Source: Simmondsia chinensis (lineage: Eukaryota; Streptophyta; Magnoliopsida; Caryophyllales; Simmondsiaceae). From it: a stretch of DNA of 64,000 bases. Of the stretch, positions 1 through 11,761 are shown in pieces. The translations under genes and the position numbers were made by a program. Location of the stretch: contig JAGTTD010000006.1 in the NCBI GenBank assembly GCA_018398585.1, positions 7,416,501-7,480,500 on the forward strand, given 5' to 3'. Position 1 is the stretch's first letter, and every line of letters starts with the position of its first letter. The notes beneath the pieces were generated by a model. That model was not told the DNA's origin. It was given only the letters and a program-made list of their open reading frames with translations, and made no database searches.

Positions 1-945
1 TTGAGAACGGGTCACTATTTCCCGAATATCCTTGAGCTGCCTGAACCTGTTCCTGTACATATTCGGGGAATTGTGACGCATATACACAATTAAACACAGA
101 ACGGTCCTCACTCGAACAAATGTCACATGGAGTAATATCACTTGATGACTCAACTGCATTGACCATGCGCACATTACTAGGATTCACATACAAGTTTATA
201 ATCTGATCCACCTTCCTACTAAGGGTGTCTATTCTACGGTTGATGTTATCGTTGGGTGCTATTTCATATACACCATGTGTACCCCCTCTAACCACCCTCA
301 TATAAGAGGCTTAGTCGAGAGAGTGTTCGCTGAGGCGCTGAAATAGCGTCCATGCCTCGTCCTCATCTTGTTGGTTAAATGCTCCCCCGCATGAAGCATT
401 AACCATTTGCTTGTTGGAAGCCGTGAGACCATTGTAGAAATTCTGCATAAGATCCCATTTGAGTGACCCGTGGTGGGGACAGCTTCTAAGGAGCTCCTTA
501 AATCTGTCCCAACTCTCATGGAATTGTTCCTGATCCTTTTGTTCAAAACTATTGATTGCACGTCTAACAGCCATGGTCCTGGCTTTAGGATAAAATTTGA
601 TCAGGAACTTTTGTTGGAGGTCAGCCCAAGTGGTTATTTCACCTCTCGGAAGAGACCGAAACCACCTTTTGGCTACATGCTTTAACGAGAATGGAAAAAG
701 ACGTAGCCGAACGGCATCTGTTGAGACACCTTGATGATGACAAGTTTCGCAAATTTCTATAAATGCATTAAGGTGCTCGTACGGGCTCTCAATCGGCTTC
801 CCATAAAAAATGGGAAGCATGTTGATGATCTCAGGCTTAGCTCGAAGTTAACATCACCCACGACGGGTAACGTAACCCCAACGGGTGCGACATACGTTTG
901 GGGAATGAAGTGATCCCCAATCGTACGTGGTGTAAAATCAGCCAT
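1..945 (-). pseudogene. Gag of Athila-like Ty3 element, frameshifted
   Basis: Gag forms the retrotransposon capsid. Translation on the minus strand starts at 945 (MADFTPRTIGDHFIPQTYV) and changes frame near 830-840, where the other copy in this window continues NFEIKLEIINML. The frame then runs from 820 to 311 through the retrotransposon gag domain (FSLKHVAKRWFRSLPRGEIT, later FEQKDQEQFHESWDRFKELL). It ends at a stop at 311. A third frame carries on from about 305 to the edge and includes a short Cys-rich stretch (CDICSSEDRSVFNC) where zinc-knuckle-like residues are expected. At least two frameshifts mean no functional product. The equivalent region on the plus strand is 10895-11761. Confidence 0.85.
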
Positions 946-1143
946 AATAAATAAATAAAATAAAAAGATAATTAATATAAAGAAAAAAATTAAATAAATA
1001 AAAATGATAAAACCGAAAAATAAACTAATGATTAAGTAATAGGTTTTTTTTTTCTTTTTTTTTAAACAAAGAAAATAGAAATAAAAATAAAGATAAAAAT
1101 AGAAAATAACTCGTTAATTTTTAAATCAACTTAGCCGACCGAT

Positions 1144-1161
1144 TCCCCGGCAACGGCGCCA
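1144..1161 (-). other. Primer binding site, tRNA-Asp type
   Basis: The minus strand reads TGGCGCCGTTGCCGGGGA, the complement of the 3' end of plant tRNA-Asp, which is the usual Athila-group primer. It lies 6 bases inside the LTR edge at 1168 and is fully conserved, unlike the copy at 10596-10613. Confidence 0.85.
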
Positions 1162-1167
1162 AAAACT

Positions 1168-2200
1168 TGATGTGTTTTAAATGTGTGTTTTAAAACCGTC
1201 TACTCGCAAGCGTACGAGACGTCGTAGCTTTGTCGGGTATACGGGTCTTATCCACAGGAAATCGTGTTAAGTTAGACTTAGTGATTAACAAGTGGTTTGA
1301 ATTTTTAAGTTTTTGTTGTTTGAATAAATTGTTGACCAAATTAATAAAATTAAATATAAAGTAAATGTGTCAATTCAATTGAGGTTAGTTTAGGGAGTGA
1401 ATTTAGGGTAGCTTAACACGTATACCGTCATTATATTTTACTTAGGACGATGATTTGAAGGACTTAGGCTACAAGCTCTAAGCCTGGGTTAATATATAAA
1501 TTAGGTCTTAGGGTAATGAACTAGCCTAAAGGCATAACCTATCTTAGCACTCTAGATGTAGCATAGGTTATCTCATTAGCACTACTTAATTCCTTTGTTA
1601 CTCCTAATTCAATATTAACTTATATAAAAGATTGGGTTCAGGGTTGGGTACAACCTCAACCCTGACCACGCGTGAATTCTTGTTATGTTCGGGTCTAAGC
1701 TCCAAGCACAAGACTAATCGCTGTAAGGTTAGAGATCTAGTCATGGCTACAAGCACACATACAAAAATATCCAACAATTATGAAGAACTCCCCACAGGGG
1801 TGCGAATATAACATAACTAAACCAATCGTCAAAAGTATAATATAAATCAGGGATACGGGTGGCTACCCGCCCTTTATCCCTAAACTAAAAGTCTACTCCT
1901 CCATAGGAGTTCTAAACATCATGAAATCCAAGAAAGAAAATAATAATGATAAAACTAAGGATTTGAAGACTCCCCCAATTGATGCGGACGTTGATCCTTG
2001 CTTTAATTCCCACAGTACTCCGACCAACTGCGCTTCGGCGTTTGAGAACCCTTTGGATATCGTAGCGGCTTCGGGAAGGAGAGGATGAGAGGAGGCGATG
2101 CAGAAGATCCCAAATTAGGTTTCGCTCTCTTTATTTATAGGCAGTGCGTAAGCAGGCCCGATCGATCAGCGCAGGCCCCCCGGCTCCCCCTTTCTCTCGT

Positions 2201-2239
<39 letters not shown>

Positions 2240-2554
2240 ATTTATATTTTATATAATATAATATAATATATTACATAAATATATAGTATTATAAAATATA
2301 TATATTAACTATCCACGAAACCTATTTGAGTTACCGAATTACAATCCGATTGGTCATTTTTCATGCACGTGGTCGGGTTTCTCAAAGCAGTCTTCAATTA
2401 TGCCTCAATTATACTTGATTTTGCCGCTTTTCAACATTTTGTGCTCCGTTGCACTCTAAGCCAAAACGTACCTAGATTACAACAAAACACACATGTAAAA
2501 GTCGAATATGTCGCAAGAATGTAGAATAAAATATGCAAAACATAAGGCACATCA
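1168..2554 (-). repeat. LTR (5' LTR) of the Athila-like element
   Basis: The boundaries are TGATGTG at 1168 and CACATCA at 2548-2554, a short terminal inverted repeat beginning TG and ending CA. The sequence aligns along its length, reverse complemented, with the LTRs at 9077-10589 and 14308-15826. Landmarks shared by all three are the primer-proximal block with ACTCGCAAGCGTACGAGA and the distal block with CTAAGCCAAAACGTACCTAG. An AT microsatellite and a degenerate copy of the CGATCGATC motif (near 2160) lie inside. Confidence 0.87.
2203..2232. repeat. (AT)n microsatellite inside the LTR
   Basis: Fifteen AT dinucleotides, followed by a further 80 bases of imperfect AT-rich sequence. The two other LTRs of this family in the window lack it, so the expansion is specific to this copy. 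Confidence 0.9.
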
Positions 2555-3989
2555 GATACATTATGAGAATTTTTTTTTTTTAAATAATTCAATTTTTTGA
2601 ATTATCTAATCATATTAGATCTATTTGAATAGATTCGCCCACTAGATGAAATCAAATATTTCACCAAGTTATAGGGCTTTATAACTTTATTCACATTATA
2701 CATAATATTTAACTTATTTAAACAATATCAAATACGTGAGAAAAAATTTTAACAAGTACCCTGTTATCAAACAATTTAAATAACATTACTTAAGACCTAA
2801 ACGGTTGAAATAATTAAAGATTTTTCTAAACTCTTTTAGAAAAGATTATCACATAATCTTAATTAAGATCTCATCCTAATTAATTATTTATTTATTTAAA
2901 TTATTTAACTAATAAATATAAAAATAAAAATATTTTTAATTAATATATGTGGGGTGTGCCCAACGTCCCACCCTTTTTTGTTATTTTTTTGTTTTATTAG
3001 TTAAATAAATAATTAATTAATGAAATTCGATCTTAATCTTATTAGATTGAAAATCAAACATCTAATCCAGTTAGATATTTTATGTGATGTTGTATATTTC
3101 TAAATCATTCAACTACTTGAATATCTAATATTTTATGCTATATATCGAAAATCAAACTTTTGTAACTGGTTCATACCACCAAGGCACTAAATAGTAGAAT
3201 TATGGACACCTGAAACCTATACAACCTAACCCAAGATTGACCCAAACCAAAGACCGCTCAAAATTAAAGTGACCCGAACCCGAAATAATGACCCAGACCC
3301 AACCTTACCCGAGTACAAGTAAAATTTGAAAGTGACCCGAGCCTAAATGGGTCGACCCGAGCCCGACCCTACCCGAGTTTATCATAAACCCGAAATGGCC
3401 CAAACCTGAATGAGTTCACCCAAACCCGACCCTAATGACCTGATTGCCACCTCTAATTCTAGGCTCCAATTCCATATTCCAAACACAACCTTAAGGTTTT
3501 TGTTTTCTATTGAGCTTCCTAGGCTATTTTGTTTTACAATTTTTTGGCCGCATTTGGAACTTCTTTTTTTTTTTTTTTAAATACAATTTTGCTTTCTTGC
3601 TTGAGAGTCATTACTTTGCATCATGATCTTTTTGTCTACATTTTGACTTGTGATTGTTGGAATTATAAGGAACAATAATTAGAACTTATCTGAAAATATG
3701 AAGATTGTTGTCATGCCGTGGAGTTCACCACTACCCTAAAGTCTTTTATACCCCAGCACTGGCACAACGGGACCAAATGGCACTCCGACACAGTGCACAA
3801 AACACAATGTACTTGAGGGTTATCAAACTAGAATACACCCCAAACATTGCTCAATCATACAAGGTGAGAAAGAGAGATGGAAACTTTTGTGTCGCTCTTA
3901 ACAAGGAAAAAAATGGACTTATACAGGCTTCAACAAGCCTTTTTAACGACTATATGTTCATGGAGGCATTCAATGGCGGTCATCAATAG
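2555..3989. other. AT-rich spacer with one hAT-like terminus
   Basis: No gene was recognised. Around 2885-3030 an imperfect inverted repeat (TTAATTATTTATTTATTTAA versus TTAGTTAAATAAATAATTAA) flanks GTGGGGTGTGCCCAACGTCC. From about 3215 to 3455 there are many copies of GACCCGA and ACCCGAACCC, ending GATTGCCACCTCTA at 3455. Read on the minus strand this begins TAGAGGTGGCAATC, like plant hAT ends with GGGTCGGG-type subterminal repeats. No matching left end or 8-bp TSD was found, so this is one orphan terminus. A 94-codon open frame at 3705-3989 resembles nothing I know and is not called as a gene. Confidence 0.5.
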
Positions 3990-5519
3990 TAGGGGTCAAC
4001 ATTGGGTGGGTTGGGTTGAGTTTGGGTAATAATTAAAAAGACCCATTTAATACCCAACCCAGACCCAACCCAGACCCACAAACCAATTAGACTATGGGTC
4101 TGGGTTGGGTCGGTTCTGGGTCTGGATGGGTCAACCCACAAATTCATTTTACAAGTAAGACTTATTTAATTTTGACATGTTCTTGACCTGGTTTTGAAAG
4201 GCTTTGGATCTAAAAAAATAATATAATTATGTGATTTAGATCCGAATTTCTTAATTTAAATATCTATTATATTATATTTATTTTCATGTGAATTTGAATT
4301 AAATACGATTTGCTCTGAGATTTTATTGACAAAACAAACTCAACTTGTAATCTAGTTTAATTAACTAGATTTCCAAAGGTTTGACAATTCATTACTTATG
4401 TATCATGATATTTTAATATATACAATGTGATACCTTAAGGTTTAAATAATTTATCATTTAGGTGCCTTGAAGGTTTAAAATTTTTTTAACCAGGTACCTT
4501 TTTGTTAAAATTTAAAAGATTTTCATTGAAAATATTAAAATTGAACATGATTTCAATAATATATTAGTATATTCATTCAAATTTGATGATATTTTGCTAA
4601 CAATGCTAACATGTTATTGATTGGTAGTCTAAGATTCTTACGTAAGCATAACCTCTAGTGTAGCACTTTTAGCCTAACTAAGTCCCTAATCATACCCATT
4701 CTCCTACTTCTTCTTCTTCTTCTTCTTCTCCTTCTCCTTTTTCTCTCCTTCTTCTACTTTTCCCTCTTTATGCATGTTATTAATTGGTGGTTTATCTGCA
4801 GGCACTCAACTACTTCAGGTTGGGGGTCCCCGGAAACAGTCTCCTTTCCTGACGGAAGGGGTAAGGCTGCGTACATCACCCCCCCCCCCCCCCCCCGACC
4901 CTGCGTTCTGCGGGAGCCGCAAGGCACTGGGACTGTTGTTGTTGTTGTTGTTGTAATGCTAACATGTTGCATAATTTTGACAATATTTAGGTAGTTCATA
5001 TCAATATTCAGGAAATTTTTTATCACAATTTGCTAAATTTTTACTTAAAGATAGGCATGCCTTATTTATATTACCATAATTATATACTATATTATCATTT
5101 TTTGTAACAAATTGGTCCGATTCTTACAAAAATTGATCAAATTCTAACATAAGATACCTAGTGATAAGATATTCAAATCTCAGGTTACCTCATTATAGAT
5201 ATTGATATGTCAAGGTATCTAAAGTATAAATGTTCAAATCTCGCAGTACCCAAGTGAAATTTTCCGATTTGAAAATTCTAACTTATAGAAATTTGATCTC
5301 ATGAATTAGAAGGTTATATCAAAAATACTCTAGTTTAATACTTAGAGAATAAAAAGATTAAGAGTTACACGTAGGTAACCCAAAACCACCCAAGTTATCC
5401 ATAGGTATCCATAAATGGACCCATTAGGAACCAACTGCTAATGAGTACCAGATCCAACCCAACCCAATCTCCTTGGGTTGGGTGGATCATGGGTATACGC
5501 ATGCCCATGAACACCCCTA
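3990..5519. mobile_element. Non-autonomous hAT-type element with 8-bp TSD
   Basis: The element begins TAGGGGTCAAC at 3990 and ends ACACCCCTA at 5519, so the terminal inverted repeat is TAGGGGT. It is flanked by a perfect 8-bp duplication ATCAATAG (3982-3989 and 5520-5527). Both ends carry GGGTTGGGT-type subterminal repeats (3990-4130 and 5390-5500), as in many plant hAT elements. No transposase was found in the 1.53 kb. A SINE (4616-4954) is inserted in it. Confidence 0.9.
4616..4954 (+). mobile_element. tRNA-derived SINE with (TTG)n tail, TS/Au-like
   Basis: The 3' part (about 4785-4954) has hallmarks of plant TS/Au-type SINEs: a decayed box B (GGTTGGGGGTCCCCGG near 4819), then GGAAACAGTCTCC, GGTAAGGCTGCGTACATC, GACCCTGC, GCGGGAGC and a (TTG)6 tail. 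A 14-bp direct repeat AATGCTAACATGTT lies at 4602-4615 and 4955-4968 and is taken as the TSD. The interval between the repeats is 339 bp, longer than a usual SINE of this type. It includes a CTT-rich stretch (4705-4765), so the 5' part may be extra sequence. A C18 run (4879-4896) sits in the body. Confidence 0.78.
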
Positions 5520-5527
5520 ATCAATAG

Positions 5528-6463
5528 GCCAAATTCAATGCTTACAACAGTCAAAAATGGCAACGAACAATCATAAAATAAAAACATTGGGTTACCAATG
5601 TTTATGTGAAATGAATTTGTCACACTAAAATTGGTACATATCCAACAATGATCTGCTGTTTCACCCTATCCCCTTTGAGTCTCTGTCCTGCATTAGCGTT
5701 GATGTGAAGTATCCAAGTTGAGCAAGGTTTAGTGTTAGCAAAATTCACGTATAATAAATATTTTGGTTGCGTATTTGTACTTTTCTAGCTCAAAACAATG
5801 TTTATATAATTATCAATAATATGGTAAAATGCACATTTTTAATGTTATCTATACAATACACATTATAACTTTTATATATATATATGTATGTATCTTTTCA
5901 TTTAGAAAATATATGATAATTGAAAATAACCAATACTTAAAGCCTTAAATTAAATATTTATATTCTATATTTTGCTAAACGTTTCATCTAATTCTCTTAT
6001 TATTAATTATGTTCTATCGTTACTGTGTTATGCTTTTGATATTGCCCTTGTGCCTAACGTTATCATTTATATTTATAAGTCAACAAACTTTTGATTGAGA
6101 GTTTAATATATGTTATCGAAGAAAGTAAGTATGTATTAAACTTCGTTTAATTTCTATATCATATTTCAGTAAGGTTCACAATCGTACTCCCCATGTATAT
6201 AAGAAAAGAGAGGCAGTAGTATAGTTAATTGTTGAAGCAATCAACATTCATTATGTTCTGTTTTGCCGCAACTCCCATGTAAAGTGGTGCGGACAACCTC
6301 TATTTACGGTACATTTATTTATTGAACTTTTTACTTTGGTAATGCCTAAGGAGAGGGGAAGGGGGAAATATACCCTAAAATCCCTATAAAAGGGAGCCAT
6401 AAGTCCCTTGTGAGGATCAAACCTGGTCGGCATGTATGGTTGCCGGTGTCCTCCGCCACTAGG
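5528..6463. other. Unannotated AT-rich spacer
   Basis: I see no gene or complete repeat. The segment 6330-6460 (AAGGGAGCC, GTGAGGATCAAACC) is less AT-rich and was the target of the LTR element that follows. It has no supportable identity. Confidence 0.4.
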
Positions 6464-6468
6464 TTATG

Positions 6469-7829
6469 TGTCACAGTCCTGTAAAGGGTCGTGATATGGT
6501 CCGCATGTGCGCTCCTTTGTGTCGCGTGCATGTGCACCTCAGAGCCCATAGGGAAAACTCCTACGCCTGTGTTTGCATACCAGTGTCGTGTGCTGTGCGC
6601 AAGACAGCACCGGTGTGCATCTCTATGCGAACATATGGGAGCCCATGAATGAGGGCATGTCGCACGCTGCATGCAAGAAGTGTTACGTGCTGTGTCACAA
6701 GACACATCCCGGGTTGCGAAAGTTCCCTTATGAAAGACACAGGTCATTGAAGTCGATTTTGGGGCATCAAATGTCCTAACCCTGAATAGTGGTGCTAAAT
6801 GGATTTCCTCGATAATGGGGGTGGACCTCAGTGCAGCCATGAGGGTGGCATATGAGGTCTCCACATGAGTAGGACACTCCGTGGACACTGTGTTGGGGTC
6901 GAGTGCCGACAATGCGTGTAATTGGCCCAAGGAAGGTTTGGGCCCTTGTCTGAGCTGCGGAATGCGACGTTGGAGTGGCCCAGTAAGCGAAGTTCGACCT
7001 TCATATGGCGAGAGCACTTGTGGTGCTCGAGTTTCCTTGTGAGCGGCAATGTGCATCAACCCCGTTTACGTGTCTCACGGTTAAGTGGCAAGGATGGGGC
7101 GACACCGTGCAAGATGCAAGTTGAGGGGCCATTGGTCATGCACCAAAGGGTGCCCTCATTTGACTGATGCTACGAGATGGTTGCCCACTCGGACGAATGT
7201 TGTGCTACTTGTGTGAGATCATGTGAATTCCCCACAAGGACAGAGGCTTCGAACATGAGGTGTGCCAATGGGACTTAGCTGTCCTTGGGTACTTCTCTGG
7301 AGCAAGGTTACTCCAGGCTACTTCTGAGAGTTTGCCGACACTGTGGAGGATATGCGAGTTGAGGAACGACTCAAGAAGTTGAGACGTGCGGTTGAGACTT
7401 GAAGGGCGTCACTGGTGTACGACTGGTGTACTTGTCCAAGAGTTGGGCAAATGCGCATGTATAGAAAGAGCTTCAAGGATCGATGTGGATGATGAGACCT
7501 TGGTGCGCTTGCATGTGCCCAAGTGTTGTTTTGGCAAGTGAACCTGTTGATGAATCGCACTTCAAGATTTGAGGTCTTGAGGTTGGTTGAACATCGGTAT
7601 GCCACTCCGTGGGTTTGCCTTTAAAGTCATTGGACAATTGGGGGTGAACTTGTGACATGGAGTGAGACTCTTGGGTTGAGAGGGTTGCGCTTGTCAAATC
7701 ATATGTGTCACAAGATAGAAAAAGTAGGTGACGAAGGGTGAAAGAGCCTCTCTCAGAGTAAGGATGGCCTTCATTTAGTGGAGTCTTGGCGCCGCACAGT
7801 ATTTCTCTGTGCAAAGTAGGACTGTGATA
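6469..7829 (+). repeat. 5' LTR of the coding-free element
   Basis: It starts TGTCACAGTCC and ends GGACTGTGATA, a terminal inverted repeat whose final CA has mutated to TA. It aligns throughout with 15955-17227, for example at CAGCACCGGTGTGCATCTC and GGGAGCCCATGAATGAG. The long open frames here (such as 6346-7059 on the minus strand) have no homology and are chance frames in GC-richer LTR sequence. Confidence 0.88.
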
Positions 7830-7831
7830 GT

Positions 7832-7845
7832 TGGTATCAAAGCCT
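7832..7845 (+). other. Primer binding site, initiator tRNA-Met type
   Basis: TGGTATCAAAGCCT lies two bases after the LTR end. It differs by one base from the common plant retrotransposon primer site TGGTATCAGAGCC, so it marks this LTR as the 5' one and the element as plus-strand. Confidence 0.82.
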
Positions 7846-9076
7846 TAAGGACTACGTATTACACGATGAGAGTCGTGGCTGCAAGTTAGTTGGGCATGTG
7901 TTGTATGGAGCTTCTGTGTGTTGGAATGCTCTCATATGCTGCTGATGAATGGGTCTGTGCAGTGGGATGTCTACGCCGACATATAGTCCATAGAGGTTAG
8001 GTGTGCGGGAGCACTTGAGCCACTTGGATCCTATGGTTGGATATTTTGAGGTTAAGTGGGGGCGACCCCTACATTGATGTAACGACACGCGGGGACGGTT
8101 GCCGAAAGAGTCGAAGCTGAGATAACGGCACAATGAGGTGCTATCTAGTGAGGATCAAGGAAGACTCTACAGCATGCAGACGCTGTTCGATTAGGTCGTG
8201 GTCCAAAGCCAATGCTAGTTATTGTGACAGGCCCTGGCGTGGAAGTGGTGCCATTGAGGAGAAATGTGTCCAAGTGTGGACGTTCGTTGCGGCGTGGACC
8301 ACAGGTGCATTGGGTTGGAGGTGATGGTGTTGGAGTACCTCGTTCTAAGCTTGTAAAGCCGCTTGACTATAGTGGGTTGTGGGGTTGTCTTTGGGCGAGC
8401 GTTAGATATGTCGTGGTGTCGACAATGTTGGGAAGCGACGTCAAACCATCTCATGGTTGTCATCGGGTGAGTGTCAAGGATCTCAGTGGCCCAAGGACAC
8501 AGGGAAGCAGTGATAACAAGTGTGGGGTTCAGCCTCACAACAGGTATCAAGCAATCTGGGTTCAGGTGGGATCAAGCCTTGAGGGCTTCAGAAGTCCTCC
8601 AAGAAGTGGAGGCAAACTGGGGAGTGTTCCAGGTGGGACCAAGTCGTGGTGGCTCTCAACGTCCTCTAAGTGTGGGGACAAGCAAGAATGTGGTAAGACT
8701 TGGCCAACGGGCATAGAGTTTTGTTAATGTGGAAGTTTTGGAAAAAGGAACAACAGGTTGTGGAGGAAAGCAGAGTCAAAGGATGGGGTTCACGGTGTAT
8801 CCCACAATAGAGTAGTGTTAGCATGCCTAAGGAGTTGTTCAAAAGCCAACATTTCAATCCATTAACGGATCTCACATGTTCATGAACTAAGGGCGATCAG
8901 ATAGTATCAACTGCATCTTGAGGAGACAGGCCTACGCAAAACGAGATGGTAGTGGTTGATAGCCGTCTATTCAATGCTTAGCTAGCTTTCAAGTGTTGTG
9001 GGATAGCTTTTCGACAGGTGTGAGTGCAAGTGGGAGTTTCCATTGGGATAGAAGTGCAAGCTCATTGGTTCCAGCC
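7846..9076 (+). other. Internal non-coding region of the coding-free element, left part
   Basis: About 1.2 kb between the primer site and the nested insertion. Several open frames exist (for example 8212-8727), but none has a gag, protease, integrase or reverse transcriptase motif. The last five bases (CAGCC, 9072-9076) are the target duplicated by the inserted element. The rest of the internal region is 15832-15954. Confidence 0.7.
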
Positions 9077-10589
9077 TGATGCACTTGATTTTTACATAGT
9101 TTATTTCCCATTCCTGCCATATATTCGGCCTCCACATGTGTGCTTTTGTTGTAATCTAGGTACATTTTGGCTTAGAGCGCAACGGAGCAAACAAAGGCTG
9201 AAAAGTGGAAGATTCAAGCGTAATCAAGGCATAATTGAAGACTACTTTGAGAAACCTGACCACGTGTGCAAAATAAGTACCCATCGGGTCAAGATTCGGT
9301 CAAAAAGAGTCTATCCTTGGACGTGTGGATCGATTGACCATGCATTTTGGCAATCGATCAAGCTTAAAACGAGTAAAAGGCTAAAAAAAGGGTATTTATG
9401 ACCCAATATTTTGCTGATCCACTTATGAAACTACTTGGGTCACGTAGATCTCTTCAAGAGCTTTGATTTGGTTTATAATTTGGCCCATAAATCATTACCA
9501 TCAAAAGTTACGCTCATTTTAAGTTAATTGTGCAAGCTGCTAAGGGGGCGCCGATCGATCGGTTTGACCACCTATCGATCAGGGATGGCATGGGACCAAC
9601 CCTAAAGCACACCCCATGTATAAATATGGAGGGGGAGACCTAATTTCACATCTTTTTCAATGCCTCCTCTCCTCCTCTCCTCCCGAAGCCGCTACGAGAT
9701 CCAAGGGATTCTCAAATGCCGAAGCGCTGGTGGTCAGAGTGCCGGAAGGATCAAAGCAAGGATCAACGTCAACGTCAATTGAGGGAGTTTTCAATTCCTA
9801 GTTGTTTATTCATTGTTTTCTCTTTTTTTAGATGTTAATGATGTATAAAATTCCCATGGAGGAGTAGACTCTTTTAGTTTAGGGATGAAGGGCGAATAGC
9901 TGCCCTTATCCCAGATTTATATTATATTTTTGACGATTGGTTTAGTTATGTTATATTCACACCCCTGTGGGGAGTTCTTCATGATTGCTGGATATTTTTG
10001 TATGTGTGCTTGTAGCCATGCCTAGATCTCCAACTTTGCAGCGATTAGTCTTGTGCTTGTAGCCTAGATCATAACATAACAGGATTTCACGCGTGGTCAG
10101 GGTTGAGGTTGTACCAATCCTGAACCCAATATTTTATACAAATTAATGTTGAATTAGGAGTAACAAATGAATTAAGTAGTGCTAATGAGATAACCTATAC
10201 TACACTTAGGGCGCTAAGATGGGTTATGCCTTTAGATTAGTTCATTACCCTAAGCCCTAATTTATATATTAACCCAAGCTTAGAGTTTGTAGTCTAAGTC
10301 CTTCAAATCAACGTCCTAGTAAAATATAATGACGGGATACGTGTTAAGCTACCCTAAATTCACTCCTTAAACTAACCTCAATTAAATTGACACATTTACT
10401 TTATATTCGGTTTTATTAATTTAGTCAACAATTTACTCAAACAACAAAAAAAAAAAAAAAAAAAAAACCCAAAAATTTAAACCGCTCGTTAATCAATAAG
10501 TCTAACTTAACACGATTCCATGTGGATACGACCCGTATATCCGAAAAAGCTACGGCGATCTCGTACGCTTGCGAGTAGACGGTACATCA
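9077..10589 (+). repeat. 5' LTR of nested Athila-like element
   Basis: It runs from TGATGCAC to GTACATCA and aligns along its length with 14308-15826. A TATA-like TGTATAAATATGG at 9616-9628 is a candidate promoter core. A palindromic CCGATCGATCGG lies 55-65 bp upstream (9551-9562). The run of A near 10446 shows expansion relative to the other LTR. Confidence 0.9.
9616..9628 (+). promoter_or_regulatory. Candidate LTR TATA box
   Basis: TGTATAAATATGG is conserved in the second LTR at about 14848-14860, in the position expected of the U3 promoter core. It is placed by sequence only. Confidence 0.5.
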
Positions 10590-10595
10590 AGTTTT

Positions 10596-10613
10596 TAGCG
10601 CTGTTGCCGAGGA
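10596..10613 (+). other. Decayed primer binding site, tRNA-Asp type
   Basis: TAGCGCTGTTGCCGAGGA differs from the intact site of the sister element (1144-1161, minus strand) at three positions. All three are G-to-A or C-to-T, the pattern of methyl-cytosine decay. Confidence 0.8.
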
Positions 10614-10894
10614 ATCGGTAAGCTAAGTTCATTTTGAAATTAACAAGTTTTTTTTTTTTTTTTTGTTTAAGAAAAGAAAAATCTAAATACATAAAAAAAT
10701 TTACTTTACTTTTTTTTTATTTTTTGGTTTATTTTTAGTTATTTTATTTTACTATTTTTATTTTTTAATTTTAATTTTAATTTTTTTCGTTGTTTAAAAA
10801 AAAAAAAAAACTTATCTTTCATTACTTTACTTTTCTGTTTTATTCTCACTGATTTATTTAATTTTTTTTTTTTGTTTTAGTTATATCTTTTAGA

Positions 10895-11761
10895 ATGGCT
10901 AACTTTGCACCACGTACAATTGGGGACCACTTTATTCCCCACACGTACGTTTCACTCACCGGAGTTATGTTACCCACCGTGGGTAACGCAAATTTCGAAA
11001 TTAAGCTTGAGATCATCAACATGCTTCCCACTTTCTATGGGAAGCCAATAGAGAGCCCATATGAGCACCTTGATGCATTTATAGAAATTTGTGAAACTTG
11101 TTATTTTCAAGGTGTCTCAACTGATGCTGTTTGACTACGTCTTTTTCCATTCTAGCTAAAGGATGTAGCCAAAAGATGGCTTCAGTCTCTCCCGAGAGGT
11201 GAAATCACCACTTGGGCTTACCTCCAGCAAAAGTTCCTCATAGAGTTTTATCCTAAAGCCAGAACTATGGCCATTAGACGTGCAATCAACAGTTTTGAAC
11301 AAAAGGATCAGGAACAATTCTATGAGAGTTGGGACAAATTTAAGGAGCTTCTTAGAAGCTGTCCCCACCATGAGTCCCCCAAGTGGGCTCTTGTGCAAAA
11401 TTTCTATGATGGTCTCACAGCTTCCAACAAGTATATGGTTAATGCTTCATGCGGGGAGCATTTAACCAACCAAATGAGGATGAGGCGTGGATGCTATGGA
11501 CCCTACAACTGGTTCGAGGAGCGTATACTCCACTTTATGGAGGATACCACACAATTAGTTCGGTCTCACTCGCAATCTATCGCCGAATTAGAGACCCAGA
11601 TAGAACAGTTGATCCACGCACTGAATAAGATAGAGGAAGGGAGGTTGCCCTCCCAACCACTCACAAACCCCACAAGATCAACTAGTTCTAAGCTCAGATT
11701 GTGTCAGTTTCAGAAGAGGAGAACCTTAGGGAAGTTGAGGTTGAAACTGAGAAGGATGTGA
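10895..11761 (+). pseudogene. Gag of nested Athila-like element
   Basis: The frame starts at 10895 (MANFAPRTIGDHFIPHTYV), close to the start of the copy at 945 on the minus strand. It is interrupted by TGA at 11132-11134 and TAG at about 11150, then continues in the same frame through the gag domain (KDVAKRW, PRGEITTW, INSFEQKDQEQFYESWDKFK). A frameshift near 11455 follows NASCGE, where the sister copy reads NASCGGAFNQQDEDEAW. The tail up to 11761 contains a heptad-like segment (IAELETQIEQLIHALNKIEE). No functional protein can be made without recoding. Confidence 0.85.

Larger units (their letters stand above)
1..2554 (-). mobile_element. Athila-like Ty3 LTR retrotransposon, 5' part, cut by window edge
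   Basis: On the minus strand the order is LTR (1168-2554), tRNA-Asp primer site (1144-1161), then gag (945 down to the window edge). The LTR sequence is clearly related to the two LTRs of the element at 9077-15826, which lies in the opposite orientation. The rest of the element (protease and onward, second LTR) lies outside the window, so completeness and TSD cannot be judged. Superfamily is inferred from the Gag type and the primer site. Confidence 0.88.

Noticed and set aside
3705..3989. 94-codon open frame next to the hAT-type element
   Set aside because: No recognisable domain, no homologous frame elsewhere, and the stop lies inside the 8-bp target site, so the transposon did not truncate it.
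4754..5026. Open frames on both strands across the SINE
   Set aside because: They translate a C18 run and a TTG tail into low-complexity Pro and Leu/Val/Gln strings; no gene.
6346..7059. 237-codon minus-strand frame
   Set aside because: It crosses the border of an LTR and runs antisense to it. The second LTR copy does not keep it open and no motif is present.
8212..8727. 171-codon frame in the outer element interior
   Set aside because: No gag or pol similarity, overlapped by a 111-codon frame on the other strand. Chance frames in GC-richer DNA.
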